Below the pieces are notes generated by a model. The model saw only the letters and a program-made list of their open reading frames with translations, had not been told where the DNA came from and did no database searches. A stretch of DNA of 64,000 nucleotides. Origin: Carallia brachiata. Taxonomy: Eukaryota > Streptophyta > Magnoliopsida > Malpighiales > Rhizophoraceae. The translations under genes were made by a program, and so were the position numbers. The stretch is from the NCBI GenBank assembly GCA_021464245.1, contig JADCRB010000074.1, forward strand, positions 1,756,208-1,820,207, read 5' to 3'. Below, one piece after another: positions 48,471 through 61,100 of the stretch (within the stretch, counting starts at the first letter, position 1; each line of letters begins with the position of its first letter).

Positions 48471-51400
48471 AAAAAAAATTCTGCAGTTTGATGAAACTGT
48501 CATGTTACCTCTGCTACAGTCAGAGGCCTAAGTGAAAAGAAACTCTCTTGGCAAATGGTGTTAACCGGCTATAATTCTAAATTCTAATGCGAGATATATA
48601 TATATAAAATAAGAATAGACAATGATTATTAGACACGTGACAAATGAGGGCCCTATGGGTAATTGCCAAATGGGAACTTTTTGTAACAAATGGTCAATAC
48701 GCTTCACTTTCGGCTATGCCACGTACACAAGAAAGAGGATGGAAGAACATAATAAATGAGCTTAAATCCAAGTTTGTTGCCAACTTTCTGTAGAGAAATA
48801 TTAGCATAAGGTTTGAGAGCATGATAACTTGCCAATTGGTATGATAACACTTGTGAGGACCATGTTACCAAAATAAAAAGAGTCATGAACTTTTTGTTTA
48901 CACAACATGTGTTTGTGGCTTGAAATGGGTAAATAAATGATACCTTGTGGGCAAAGAAATAATAAGACAATATTGTTATGGTGTCTAAAAAAAATTTTAA
49001 TTTAGTACAAGGCATATTATGAATTGAAATTTGTGATAAATTGTTATTTCACACGTTATTGTTCATGTGATATGTTAATGGCATGCTCAAATAAATTTAT
49101 GTCCTGCTTCGTTCAATATGCCTTTGTAAATGACTCAAGCATGCTATGACATGTTATTTGTGCATAATGACGTATTAAAAAAAGATATAATTAAAGTAAT
49201 TATATACTTTAGAGTTATCAGCAAAATTATATGAGTTAATTTTTGCTATAATATTATTGGCATATGAATTTGTTTATCATGTGATACGCATGTTAAAAAA
49301 AAATACAATAAGGAATTTTAATCTTAGTGGGACATATAGATTCTGGTGGGAGTTCATAAATTGGTAGAATTAAAAATAATTCTCATCTATGGAACTAAAA
49401 TTTTGCGAGAATTAACTAAAAGAATGATAATTAGACATTGGAATATGAGAGATGATTGTAAGCATAGCAAACTTACGATCTCGTATCCTTTGTTAAATTA
49501 TCATTAGTTTTAGTTGAGTTTGTTGCAAAATTAATGTAAATGTGCAGTTGTAGCATCACTATGCGCTAGTGTCTCTCAATTCAGTCTAAAAATCATGGCC
49601 ACTAGCAAAGGCTATGTAAGAATTGGACATCGACGAAGGAAATTGAGAAATTTCACTTAGTAAAAATCTAGTTTAATCCTAAGAGAGGAAAGCACTGAAA
49701 AAACTTTATACTGCGTTATGTTCTAAATTTGAAAGTGAAAATATATGACTCACCATGTAAAGATTGAGAGGTGTAATCGGGTATGTATTTCTCCCAAAAC
49801 GATGTTGAGAAATATAAGAGATGATCTCTTTAAAGGGTTTGAGAAATATCTTACTTGTCAAATAATATGGTTTGCCTAAAAATAGTTTTTGGAGGTATAT
49901 TCACAATTGAGTAAATGGTGACTAATTGTGAGTATTAAATTTTCACTAAGTGCTCATGTAATAGCATCAACGAAGATATGAAGTCAAAATTGATTGCATC
50001 AATTTAAACCTTCATTCAAGCAGTATATACGAGCTGCAATTCAATCCTTTTCCAAACGGTTGGGAGCACATATAAACCATGACACACGATGGTGGTGTTT
50101 TTGGTGATTTATGACATTGAATGTCCTATGTACTTGAAGATGAGCATTTGCAAGTTGTTAGGGCATCTTATATGTGACTCAATAAGCTAAATAAAAGATT
50201 TATATTTTTATATGACTCAAGTGGTGAGTTCACTAGTAGAAGTAGTTTTGGAAAAGAATTTAAGAGGGTGAAACCATTGACATGAGATGTTACCATATCA
50301 ATAAATAGAAGGAAAAGACCAATAAATAAGATTATGACCAGAAAGGTCAAATGCTGTTAAATGCATAAAGTGCACTGAGCTAACTAAAAAAGTTGACATA
50401 TAGCCTACCTTTTAATTTATGCTTAAGTTGCTCAATCGTATTACTTATTGAATCTTATCCTAAATGGATGGTAGATTTTGAGTAACAAACCGTATAACCC
50501 GAGAACTTAGAGCACAAATGAAGCATTGATAAATGCTACTGAGGTATAATGGATATGTAGAGAATTGATTACATACCAAAGAGTATTATCACTTGCAAAT
50601 GAGGCTACATAGTGATCTAATCTAATTCTTACATGACATACTGTATATACCTTAAATAAGGCAAAGTTTGGTCTTTCGCAGTCCTTCTTGTTTTTGGATA
50701 GTGGTATAAATGTTTGAGATGATACTATGTACTAAAGTTTTTGCATAAGAGATTAGATCATGTTAAGCAACAAAGAATTGAGAATTGAGCTAGAGAAAAG
50801 TCTATTAGATTTACTCGCTTATGTTGCTAAACCCCTAAGCCTGTATGACATGATTGGAAAATAAAATGAATATATATTTAAAAAGCACTTAAAGTATTAT
50901 TTCTATTGCTATCAATCCATTGAGATATCCATGAACCAAAGATTACAAGGACAAGGTCTTAAACTTGTATTTTCATTATATCTATAGATGGCTTAGGCGT
51001 TTGGTCACATATTTGATCTTCTACCAGTCTGAGCATAAGAGTGCTTTAAATAGTGTGGTTGAAAATCAAATAAAAAAAAATCAAAATGATAGAGTTGATT
51101 GAAACCATGATCATTTATTTGAGCATTATAAAGAGGCTCTATAATGAAAATAAGAAAAGGAGGTAATTAGCTATTCAAGGAACCTTGCAATAAAATGTTA
51201 TTGCAGTAGGAGGAATAACAAGTTGTAAAAGGCTATAAGGTTACTGATAAGGCGAGGAAGAAACTTACTACTACCATAATTACAAGATGCATAAGAGAGT
51301 GCATTTTATATGTTTAATCTCGTACCTTGAATTCACTCATTCCTCACCTAAAAGGTCATTACTATTACTCATAAGATTTCACTAAAGAGTGAAATTTATG

Positions 51401-54192
51401 TTCAAAAGATATGAGAGATGTATCTTTAAGGACCTAATAAATATTGATGAAGATTGTAATATTCATTAATGAGTAAGTAAGTGGGGATGTGAATAAATTA
51501 ACATCATGAGATATCATATTCCTAAGAGAACGAGTTTTAAGTAGGGATGTAGTTGAGGATGTAGTTGAATAACTCTTCTAATTTTTGATAAATTAGAAGA
51601 TTATGAACTAAGTGACATACTAAATTGTTAAGTTAAGATATGTGATGATGTGTCTTATCCCACTTAAGTTAGTGGGAGTAATAGTTTATTGGAAGTTCAA
51701 CTAATTGAAGTAGTTATAATATTCCCACTTAAAAATTTAAGAAAAGGATTTTAGTTGGCTACTAATTAAGACGATTGAGAGTATAAAGCAAGATTGAAAT
51801 GCTCTATTGTACCCTACTTAATGTGAATGGAAGATAGCGATCAAATAAGAAGTTAAAGAAATCTAATTGTGTTTAAGACATGTTGGATTTGCATTTAAGC
51901 ATAAAATGATAGAAAATGAGCGAATTCTCAAACATACGTTAGGTAAATAGATACAAAGATATAAGACTCCGATGAGTATGTGTCTTATAAATGGGCATGT
52001 TATTTTGTAAACTTTTAAGTTTATGTTTAATCTGCCAAAAATCTCACCTTAATTGCACTTTTAGATTTAGAATTACAAAAAGCATACTAGAAAGTTGTTT
52101 TTTTGCGTGGAAAACAGACTATAACATAAATGCATGGAATGCATATAAATGTTTATTGTGATAGATCAAGAATGCAAAGGTTACAAACTTTGTTTGACCT
52201 AGGATAATAAAGGTGGTTTATGGCATTGAAATTGTAATGGGAAATTTTCATATGTGGATTGTAGTGATCCACGATAACCACAACATGTATGTTAAGCATT
52301 TGTGGCTTAATCTGTAATTTTATATCCATACGTTAGCAGTGCACGAGTGGTTAGAGATTATGAGAAGTTTGTCAAAATCATTCAAAATTGATTGTCTCTT
52401 ACCATAGGGTAGAAGGACACGGATGAACAATATGAACAAGATTAGCTTACGATTGTTAAGTAAAATCAATGAATTATTTTTGAAAAAGTTCTTGAATAAT
52501 TTTATCATTGTCGCCCTGTAGACACGCTATTAGAGTTTTGAGTCTTATATTGTATCTATAAACTTTTTTTAACTTTAGTAATTACACAATAGTAGCATCA
52601 CAGTTCGATATTATAATAGTAAATATTTTGAGTTGTACAATAGAACTTTTAAGTCAATGAAGTTTTTAATTTAATACATGCATGTGAAATGCATATTGGA
52701 ATTCTTGATGGGTACCGCAACTACTCTCCAAGTGACTAGGAGTATTACAAGAAGAAAAACATGCACTTAACATGGTGTTAAGTTATTATTGCAAATAATA
52801 ACTTGCTTGTTTAATAGTGAGACGATTATATGGAAAACCAAGAAGTACACATGCATAGCCTTATGAAATTGGAGGCGAAGTTGATTGTATGAATTTAGTT
52901 GCAATAAGTAATAATGTTTACTTGAAAAGATCTTAAAATGTTGAAAATTGTCATAGAATACAAGTGTCTTTAAATGAAAATTTGGCGAGTGGTACTTACT
53001 CTGAGAGATCTTGAGCAAGACATTAAGCCCAACATGAAATACAACTCAAGGAGAGACATAGTAGCGCAAGTGGATGAATCTCCAGTTAAGTAAAAACTTA
53101 CATATTTGCATGAAGTGGAGTATGTTGATGCTAATATAGAAATGCAACAACAATTATGTGACACATGGACAAATGTTAAATATGTTGCTCGAAAGGTATG
53201 TCACACAGGTTGAAATTGGCCCACTTACATGGGCAATCGCCTCTATTACTTTGAGAGTGAGTAGAGATGAGACCATTTCAGCGAGAGAAATGATTTAAAG
53301 AAAATCGCGCTCAAAATTTATGGTCACCTTGAAATGATCAAGATGAGGCCTTAGAGATTACAAGAAAATTGAGACTGATATGGATTGCCCGCTATCCATA
53401 TAACTTGTGAAAAGCCAGATGTGAGATCTCATTTGACACTTTTAAGAGCGATATTTGGAGAACTCAAGTTAGTTGCTTAAAAGCAGTTAGACTAAGATTT
53501 GTATGATGAGTTATCAAGAACTAAAGAAAAATGACATACGCTCTGAAAAAGAGAAGATTCATCATAACACATGATTCATACCACGTGTGCTAATTGAACG
53601 AGAAATAAGGGAAGTGAAAGAATTGATACCTACTTTTTCATTGTGTGAGTCCCTTGCAACAATAATATAGCCTCTATTTGTGCCCTATGTTACTTCTAAC
53701 AATGTCTTGAGGTGTTGATTTAATGATCGCTACTTTAGCATGTTACTTACGATTATGAAAGGTTCGACCTTCCGGACATGTCTAGGAAAGCAATTGAACT
53801 GACACTGATAGTTATAAGTGTGGAAGGAAGATTATTATCGTCAGTCATCTATCATATGTATTCATTAGCCAGCCAGTTAACTCATATAATCAGCATTGAG
53901 TGTAACTATGAATATATAGTGAGGATAAGTGTCCAGTTTAGCCTTAAAGGGATAAGGTAAACTGTGACTGATGCGACAAAATGAGTCTAGAGCATTGCGA
54001 GACATTATTATAATCGTTATTTTTTCCAAAGGGTAGTAGCCGCTATGATGTCCCTAACAGGCGCATAGTTTGAGCTCCCAAGTGCAGGTGTACTCGCAGG
54101 TCACATGACTCATTTACCAAGTATAACAGGATGTTTGAGAAAATCAAATGGCCACATGGTCAGGTAATGACCCATCATGTGTGAGTGAGAGA

Positions 54193-54642
54193 TGTTGATT
54201 TATGGGTCTGGGTATCCGCCTACGATGGGTTAATTGTATGGACCCAACTTGATAAATAACATAAATAAATAGGCTAACTAATGGGTATCAGTTTATATAT
54301 AAGAAGAAAGTTAAAGGGCCCAAAATCGCTCCATATATAAAGGGTTCCCTTTCTGTTTTCCTGTGAAGAAAAACGTTAAAATAAGAATTGAACGCAATAG
54401 TTCTACAGAGAACAGAAAGGTGAAATTTTTGATTGTTTTTCATCCTAAGGTATTTGCGCTGTGGAAATAGAGTGATTTTCATGGATTTTTATTGTAATTT
54501 CACTCTAATCGTTAGTTGATCATGATTTTAAAGAGGCTAGTGATTCAACTTTACAATCTTAGACCAAAGTGGAATTCCAGTTGAGGTATTTATATTTTAC
54601 AGTAATTTTTATATGGAAATCTCATGCCTTTAATTTCCAACA
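54193..54642 (+). repeat. 3' LTR (complete, 450 bp)
   Basis: Begins TGTTGATTTATGGGTCTGGG and ends AATTTCCAACA, i.e. TG...CA. A TATATATAAG-like promoter element lies at about 54292-54302 and a second TATATAAAGG at about 54334. It matches the 5' remnant over its last 253 bases. Confidence 0.8.
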
Positions 54643-54953
54643 TGGCCGGTAGCACCTTTTTCTTCTATTGTGGGCATTCCTTGATGTCTTGCAAGTTGCA
54701 ACATTGATTTACTTTGTTGCGAAAGTGAAAAGAGAATGATAAGAATGTGTAACAAGAGGTGATAAATAGGAAATAAAATGTTTAAGGTAATTAGAAAAAT
54801 CCTCAAATCTTGTACTGATCAAAGGTTACTCCTTGTGGACAACATAACCTTTCTTTTGAGCTTAGAAAAGATAAGGGAAAAGGCAAATGATTCCAGTTGA
54901 ATCTAATAAATTATTCAACTCCAAGTTTTATGCTTGAACTTCTCTTCCTGCTC

Positions 54954-54976
54954 TCTCTCTCTCTCTCTCTCTCTCT
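54954..54976 (+). repeat. (CT)n microsatellite
   Basis: About 11 CT units, seen directly, just left of the unidentified duplicated segment. It produces the artificial Ser-Leu and Arg-Glu runs of overlapping frames. Confidence 0.9.
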
Positions 54977-54983
54977 TGCGGCC

Positions 54984-55397
54984 ACTGCATTTGTATTCTT
55001 CTTTATAGTCGTCATCGGTAAAACGCTGAAAAATTCTTTGATCCTGAAGCCACTGATCATGCCCAACGATGTATTCAAGTAGGGTGCTGCTTCATAATCT
55101 TTTGGACAGATTCCATGGGAAGCTCTGCGTGTGTAGTTTGCTCCTTGATGGTTGGTGCGCCACTGCCATAACCATCTGGTATTTGTCAATAATTGATCGC
55201 TTGGTCATCCCTGGTCTGTATGGAGCAACAATTTGGAAAAGTATTAAAGGGATTTGCAACTTAGCGTCACCTTTTGTCTTGGAGGCACAAAGTCGGACCA
55301 CCTTTAGCACGCTGAAACAGGCTTACAAAGTCTTCTCTAATGTGCCGACTGACGAGATTTAGCTCGCTATTGTAGACTATTTTAGTCAAACGGCATT
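54984..55397. repeat. Unidentified duplicated segment, unit 1
   Basis: About 414 bp, beginning CACTGCATTTGTATTCTTC. It aligns with 56153-57185 but lacks that unit's insertions. Long frames exist on both strands. On the minus strand C-P-K-D-Y-E-A-A-P-Y-L-N-T-S-L-G-M and G-F-R-I-K-E-F recur in unit 2 with mostly conservative changes, which hints at former coding on that strand. I do not recognise the family. Confidence 0.6.
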
Positions 55398-56150
55398 TAG
55401 GGAGTGTTTAGTTTTAATGTGATTGTTTGTTACTGTTATTTATTATTATTAATTATTAATAAATTTAATTATATTATTTAGTTAACTAATAATAATTGTT
55501 GTTAATTAAATAAAAAATTAATTATTTTAGATATTTTATTTTTAATTTATTTTAATTAATAATCTTTTTGTCTGTAATTAATGAAAATTAATTTTACATA
55601 AATATATCTTATATATTTATAAGTAAAAATTTATTAAATATATAACTTAAAAATCTACTATAATTTATAATAAATATTATTATTATTATTAGAAATGTAA
55701 TTTTTACTGTACAAATTATTATACTCAAAAATATATTATTATTTTTAATGTATAAATTACTGTTGATACAATAAAAATAAAAATAAAAAAATAAAAAAGT
55801 AGAGATCTGTGTACTTAAAATAATATTTGTTGCATTATTTGCAGACATGTATGTCCCTCGTCGCTCTATTTGCATGGTCCAAAATATTTGCTCTGTCCTC
55901 AACTCCGTACAGCTTGCAGAGGCTGCAGCAGCGTCCTTTTCAATAGGGATAATTTTGTAATTGTCTTATTTATCAGTTACTGCAATTAATGAACATAAAA
56001 ATATAAAAATCCCTACTTATTCAATTAACAGTATTTTAGAGCATTTTTCAACAATATCATATTAAAAAAAGTAACTAAACACTATTTTATTATACTTTTT
56101 AACTTTCAACAGCAACATCAGTATCTATCAACAAAACTAAATATCCCCTT
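55398..56150. mobile_element. hAT-like MITE between the two duplicated units
   Basis: About 753 bp. The left end TAGGGAGTGTTTAGTTTT and the reverse-complemented right end AAGGGGATATTTAGTTTT form inverted repeats of the same design as the element at 39150-40025. The interior is AT-rich and non-coding. No target-site duplication could be fixed. Confidence 0.55.
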
Positions 56151-56152
56151 AA

Positions 56153-57185
56153 CACACTGCATTTGTATTCTTCCTGATAGTCGTCATCGGGAAAACAATC
56201 AAAAATTCTTTGATCCTGAAGCCACTCATTCCCATCGATGCATTCATGTAGGGCGCTACTTCATAATCTTTTGGACACATTCCAGAGGGGGCTTTGCGCG
56301 TGTAGTTTGCTTTTCGATGGTGCGCCGCTTCCACTCCATCTTCCGTTTGCCAATCATTTTTTGTGGACTGATAAAAAAAAAGATTTATTATTATGTTAAT
56401 CATGAATTCGAAATAACTTCAATTTATAATATCTCATTCAACGATTTTTAAAGGGGCAGACTCATTATTTAAGTGTTAATAGAATCGAGTGTAACTCTAT
56501 CACTGAAAATAACGACAATTATCAAATTTAGAACTCAATCTCACATCACAATATTTCTTTACCACAACGAATATTCAATCATTTTACTAAAAAGAGTACA
56601 GATACAAAAACTTAAATTTAGATCATCAGTATAAAACTTATTCTATATTGTCACTGAACTGCTATTTTAAATAATATATTTATAAATAATCGATTCCTTG
56701 GTCATCCTTAGTCTCTATGGAGCGCGGGCAAAAGAAAAAAGTCTCTATGGAGCGACAATTCAATCAAATCAAAATTCTTGCACGTGCAAAAGTATTGAAG
56801 GGATTTACAATTTCCCATTATTTGTTGAAAAATAATTTATTTTTATAAAATATTTATAAAAAAAAAATATTAACAGTAAAAATAATAATTTTTTTATTAT
56901 TTATTTAAAGTATATTTTATATTTTTTTTAATTCAAAAAAAATATTAGTTATTTTCTTTAAAAATCTTAAAATTTTTTCTAATTTTTTTGTTATAAAATT
57001 TTTTATATGAAATTAAAAATAAAAAAAAAATTTATAAAATATTTTATTATAAACAGAGTTAACATATTCTTTGTTTTTTTTTTTTTTTTTGGTTTATAAC
57101 AGATTCTTTGTTAATGTCTGTTAAATGTCCCAAATAACGAGATTTAGCACACCAATGTAGACTATTTTAAAGCATTCCATCAAAT
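56153..57185. repeat. Unidentified duplicated segment, unit 2, with insertions
   Basis: Aligns with unit 1 in blocks 56153-56360, about 56685-56812 and about 57105-57170. The blocks are separated by AT-rich insertions of about 325 and 290 bp and a small internal repeat of GTCTCTATGGAGCG (56718-56757). The minus-strand peptide C-P-K-D-Y-E-V-A-P-Y-M-N-A-S-M-G-M corresponds to unit 1 with a one-codon length difference nearby. Confidence 0.6.
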
Positions 57186-58120
57186 TCCGAGACCGCAAAT
57201 ACATTAACTTTCTTGAGGTCTACTTGACTATTCATACATACTGACCCCAATGGCATTACCCCAGTAGATCAATATAGTTCTTAATTTTGATAATTGATAA
57301 TTGAAACTACCTAAATTCTATTATTATTTTTAATTGTTTTTAAATTTTAAAAATTTTGAAAATTTTTAAAAATTTTACAAAATTTTAATGATATGAGATT
57401 CCATTTTTATTCCTCATGATTATTTTCTTTTTAGAAAAAACTTTTAGAGTTTTTAAAATTTGAGTTATTTATAAGATTCAATTTTTTCACTTCCAAAAAT
57501 TAAAAAAATTATGGATTCTTCAAATCTTAAAAAAAAAAACAAAAAGCAAATGAAATAAAGAACAAGGAATCTTGTAATATTTGAAATTTATAATTTTTTT
57601 TAATTAACTTTATTAGGGGAATTCTGGCAGAAAACCATCATCGAGAGTTTAAATTGAAATTCCAAGAAAGTAAGATTAAAGGTAAACCAAAAGGAATTAT
57701 AAAATCATTCTAGTAGAAATTCTTAATTGACAAAACAACCAGAAAAGGGTAACCACCAAGAAATTTAAGTTCACTTAAACCAGAAAAGATACTTTTTTGA
57801 TCTACTGGCTATAGCACAAGAAAAAGGCGATGACTCGTGAAGGCTCACAGAATAATATACAAATTCTACAAAGGTCAATATTCAATTATCGGTGAAAATT
57901 TGCAGCACCTTACCTAAGGAACTCCTTGAGATGGTCAGCACATGACACTTTATCATTCATTTCTAAATCATCAAATTTAAAAAGACTAGACATATATACC
58001 ATATCCTTCTTACTGCATCTACTCTATACACAAATTTCAAAGGGGAAAAGAAAAGAGTTTAAAACAAATGAAATGAATGTCTAATGAAGACAATATGCTT
58101 CTTTTCGCTCACGCTGAAAG
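57186..58120. other. AT-rich spacer and 3' UTR of the PHD gene
   Basis: 57186-57600 is AT-rich and featureless. From about 57600 composition becomes more balanced; this part is probably the 3' UTR and terminator region of the minus-strand PHD gene ending at 58173. No gene seen. Confidence 0.4.
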
Positions 58121-58178
58121 AATGGCTCCTCAACGCACTTCTCTACGATAAATGGCTCCTCAACGCACTTCTCTACGA
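58121..58178 (-). repeat. 28-bp duplication with 30-bp period across the PHD gene stop codon
   Basis: AATGGCTCCTCAACGCACTT plus CTCTACGA is present at 58121-58148 and 58151-58178 with no mismatch. The minus-strand stop codon (58173-58175) lies in one copy and its duplicate in the 3' UTR, so the protein end is unaffected. Confidence 0.95.
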
Positions 58179-61100
58179 AACTATAGACTCTGTACTTTGA
58201 CTAACAATTCGACATGTAGGAACTGCTTTCTGTAACATAGATGTTCCTTTGAAAGTCACCATCTGGAAGCAGCTTTTCCTGTATTTGTTAAGCTGTAGCA
58301 CGAGGGGAACGTCAAGGAAGTGGAAGATGCACAAGCTGGATATGCATTGGTGTTCATTCATGAAGAAAAAGATTTTAATATATAATGGAAATGTACCACG
58401 CATGCATTCATACCTGTTCTGGTTTTATCTTTTCAAAACCAAACTTATCCGTCCATATGGATTCCGCCTCCTCAGCGGCTGGGAGCACCACGCTCTGAAC
58501 ATTTAAAAATGACAGCAGCTTCTCAATACAGGAGAAGAGTAACTGGAAGTAACCCTGAGAAATAATTGGCTTCCATCAATCAAAGATGCACAGGACAAAT
58601 TTATCGGTGGCTTATTGCATGGTTTACAAATCCATAACAGTAACTCCAAATTGTGCTCGATGATACAGTACATAACAAAAAATCACCAAATATAGTTCTG
58701 GACAAATGGTTGAGTAGAAAAGCACACTTGAGCCGGACAAAAGGTTAAGTAGAAAAGCAAACTCACGCACTCTTGCTGCAGAAACCAGAGAATTTCACCT
58801 ATAGCTGAAAAGTTGATGGTGCAAACAAAAATTGAAATAAACAGTAACAACATCTCAGTATCACCTTGCCATGGTTTCCGTTACTCGTGGCAACTAAGGG
58901 AAGCTCGGCAACCTCTTGCCCAAATATTCTAAGTATTCCAGCCGATACCACACATGAGCTGCAAAATTAAACAATGTACACCTTTTTCAGTATTCAGAAG
59001 CGACACCAAACCTATAGACATACAACATTATCACTTACTTGACTGTCAGAACTGCGCAGTACATCCCTCCATAATCTTGGCCCTTAGAGTTCTTCCTGAA
59101 GAGAGGGATGGGAGGGAGAAGAAGAGGGACAATGATAATTAGAAATGCCTTGGGCCAATTAGGTAGGGCAGAAGGCAGGCAATAATTGCAAATGCTACGC
59201 ATACCCATAAACCATCAACGGTATTAGGTCACGTCCAGTTGAATCGACAATAGGATCAAAACATTCCTAAAGCATGAATGAAAAATATTAGATCAGTATG
59301 AGTAAAATTGACCCCATTCACAGCTAGTCAAGCATCTTCCTTGCTTGTGCACACACTCCTTACAAACTGAGTGAAAGCCTACACCGAAGCATCATTATAA
59401 AAGTAAAAGTTCCATATTGTATGAAGCATCATTATAAAAGTAAAAGTTCCATATTGTATTAAACCATAAAATAGGAAGAAATCATGAAGTTAAGAACTCA
59501 ATATAACACAGGCTTTAGGGAAGAAAATCATTACTTTCTGACAGTGGAAGGAGACAAATGCTTGCGTGATGATATCTAAAAGTGAAGACTAGGAAACAAT
59601 TTCACATGTATCACTAGTTGAAAAACCACATACGAGGTAGTACTCTTGGAACAATAGAAAACACAGAGTGAATTCCAAAGAAGCATTTAGTTGAGCAAAA
59701 AAAAAAAGTTGCTCTCCAAGAAGGCACAAACAGGAGGCACAAAAAATCCAAGAAGCACACACAAAAGAAAACAATATCTAAAAAAAAATAATAAATAATG
59801 CATTCAGAGACTATGGGGAAGCCTACTCGCAGTCCTTAATTTGTAGGACCACCACTAAGCCTGAATCATCAGAAAATCATCCAGAAAAGGAAAGGAAGTG
59901 CTTACTTGGAAAATAGTGAGAGCTTGTGAAAGTAACAACCAAGTTTCACGAGAAGCAATTTTGCCACTAAGAAGCCTCCATCTCACATCAATATCATTAA
60001 TGATCTCTAAACCCTTTTGCTCATGCTTCATCTTTATAACATTTAAAAAGGAATCTGGGAGCTTTTCTGCTCCACGAACTAGCAACTTCTGCAAAGCAGT
60101 GTGGATCCTGCTGCAATCCATGCAACAAAACCAATTCCCTTTGGGCAATTCCTGCAATCACATACCAACATTAGCCTGGGTCCATGGGAAAGGCAAAATA
60201 AAGTTCAGGTAGAAGGAAATATGAAGTTTATGAACACAAACCTTTAAGTTTGCAATCTTATGGCTCCTCAAACAACCAACATGAAATTCCTTTTCACACT
60301 GCATACAATAGAGAATCGAACAATATAATGAACCAGCTGTTGATGCAAGAAATAGAATGGCTCTATGTGTTAAGCCCTAGACAGCTCGAACACGAAAAAA
60401 CCATGATGTGAAAAGAGCAAAGAATAACTTAATAGCAAAGAAATTTTCTCAATATACACAGGAAAGGGAGAACTCAGAGAGAGAGAGAGAGTGAGAGTGA
60501 GACAGGTAAGAGATAAGTAGCTGAGAGAACTACCAGGTCGCACAATATAATGGTGCGTGGACCAAATCCAGACCTGCTAAAATCATAACCTCTGCACAAA
60601 ACGAGATAAAGGAACAAGAAGCCATAACTAAGTTAAAAGGAACTCGTGGACAAGCATTGAAATACCAGACATGCTATAATAAGTCCAGAAGCATATATAT
60701 CACCTGCACAACACACATCCAGTAAGTTCTGCTTCTATGTTTCTGACCATACGAATGCATCTCTTGGTTATCTGCTCGATAGGATCAACTCCTGAAACCC
60801 TTCCAGCTGCGAGAGCATTTGCATTATACTCCACAAACTTTTCTCTTTGGAACATATTCTGGCAATATTGGCAATACCAGTCACCACGTGGAATACTTGC
60901 TAGAGATGCACATCCTTCACAGGCCAATAAATTGCTCATCAAAATCTACTCATGCAGATAGCTACTGTCAAATTAATCAAATAACTTCTGAGGTCTAAGG
61001 GTATAATGCCTTCCTTCAGAATGCATAACGGCAATTACAATTTTTATTTATTTTTAGCACTCATTGCAAACTCTAGGCTAAGTGCAAAGTGAGATTTCAT

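Larger units (their letters stand above)
46774..54642 (+). mobile_element. Decayed Copia-type LTR retrotransposon
   Basis: Matching LTR sequence lies at 46774-47021 and 54390-54642, both ending AATTTCCAACA. Directly after the left one comes TGGTATCAGA (47023-47032), the usual plant initiator-tRNA-Met primer-binding site. A purine-rich tract precedes the right LTR. About 7 kb of interior is riddled with stops, but faint plus-strand pol traces appear in Copia order. They are a protease-like W-M-V-D stretch at about 50464-50490, an L-x-H-D-I-L-Y-I-P-like stretch near 50630-50655, and an integrase-like F-G-H-I-Y-L-like stretch near 51000-51020. No reading frame survives. A family A MITE is nested at 48117-48470. 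The element begins about 55 bp after the methyltransferase stop, so that gene's 3' UTR probably runs into it. Confidence 0.8.

Noticed and set aside
48470..54192. Genes inside the retrotransposon interior
   Set aside because: All frames are short (at most about 100 residues) and broken by stops; only faint Copia pol traces are visible.
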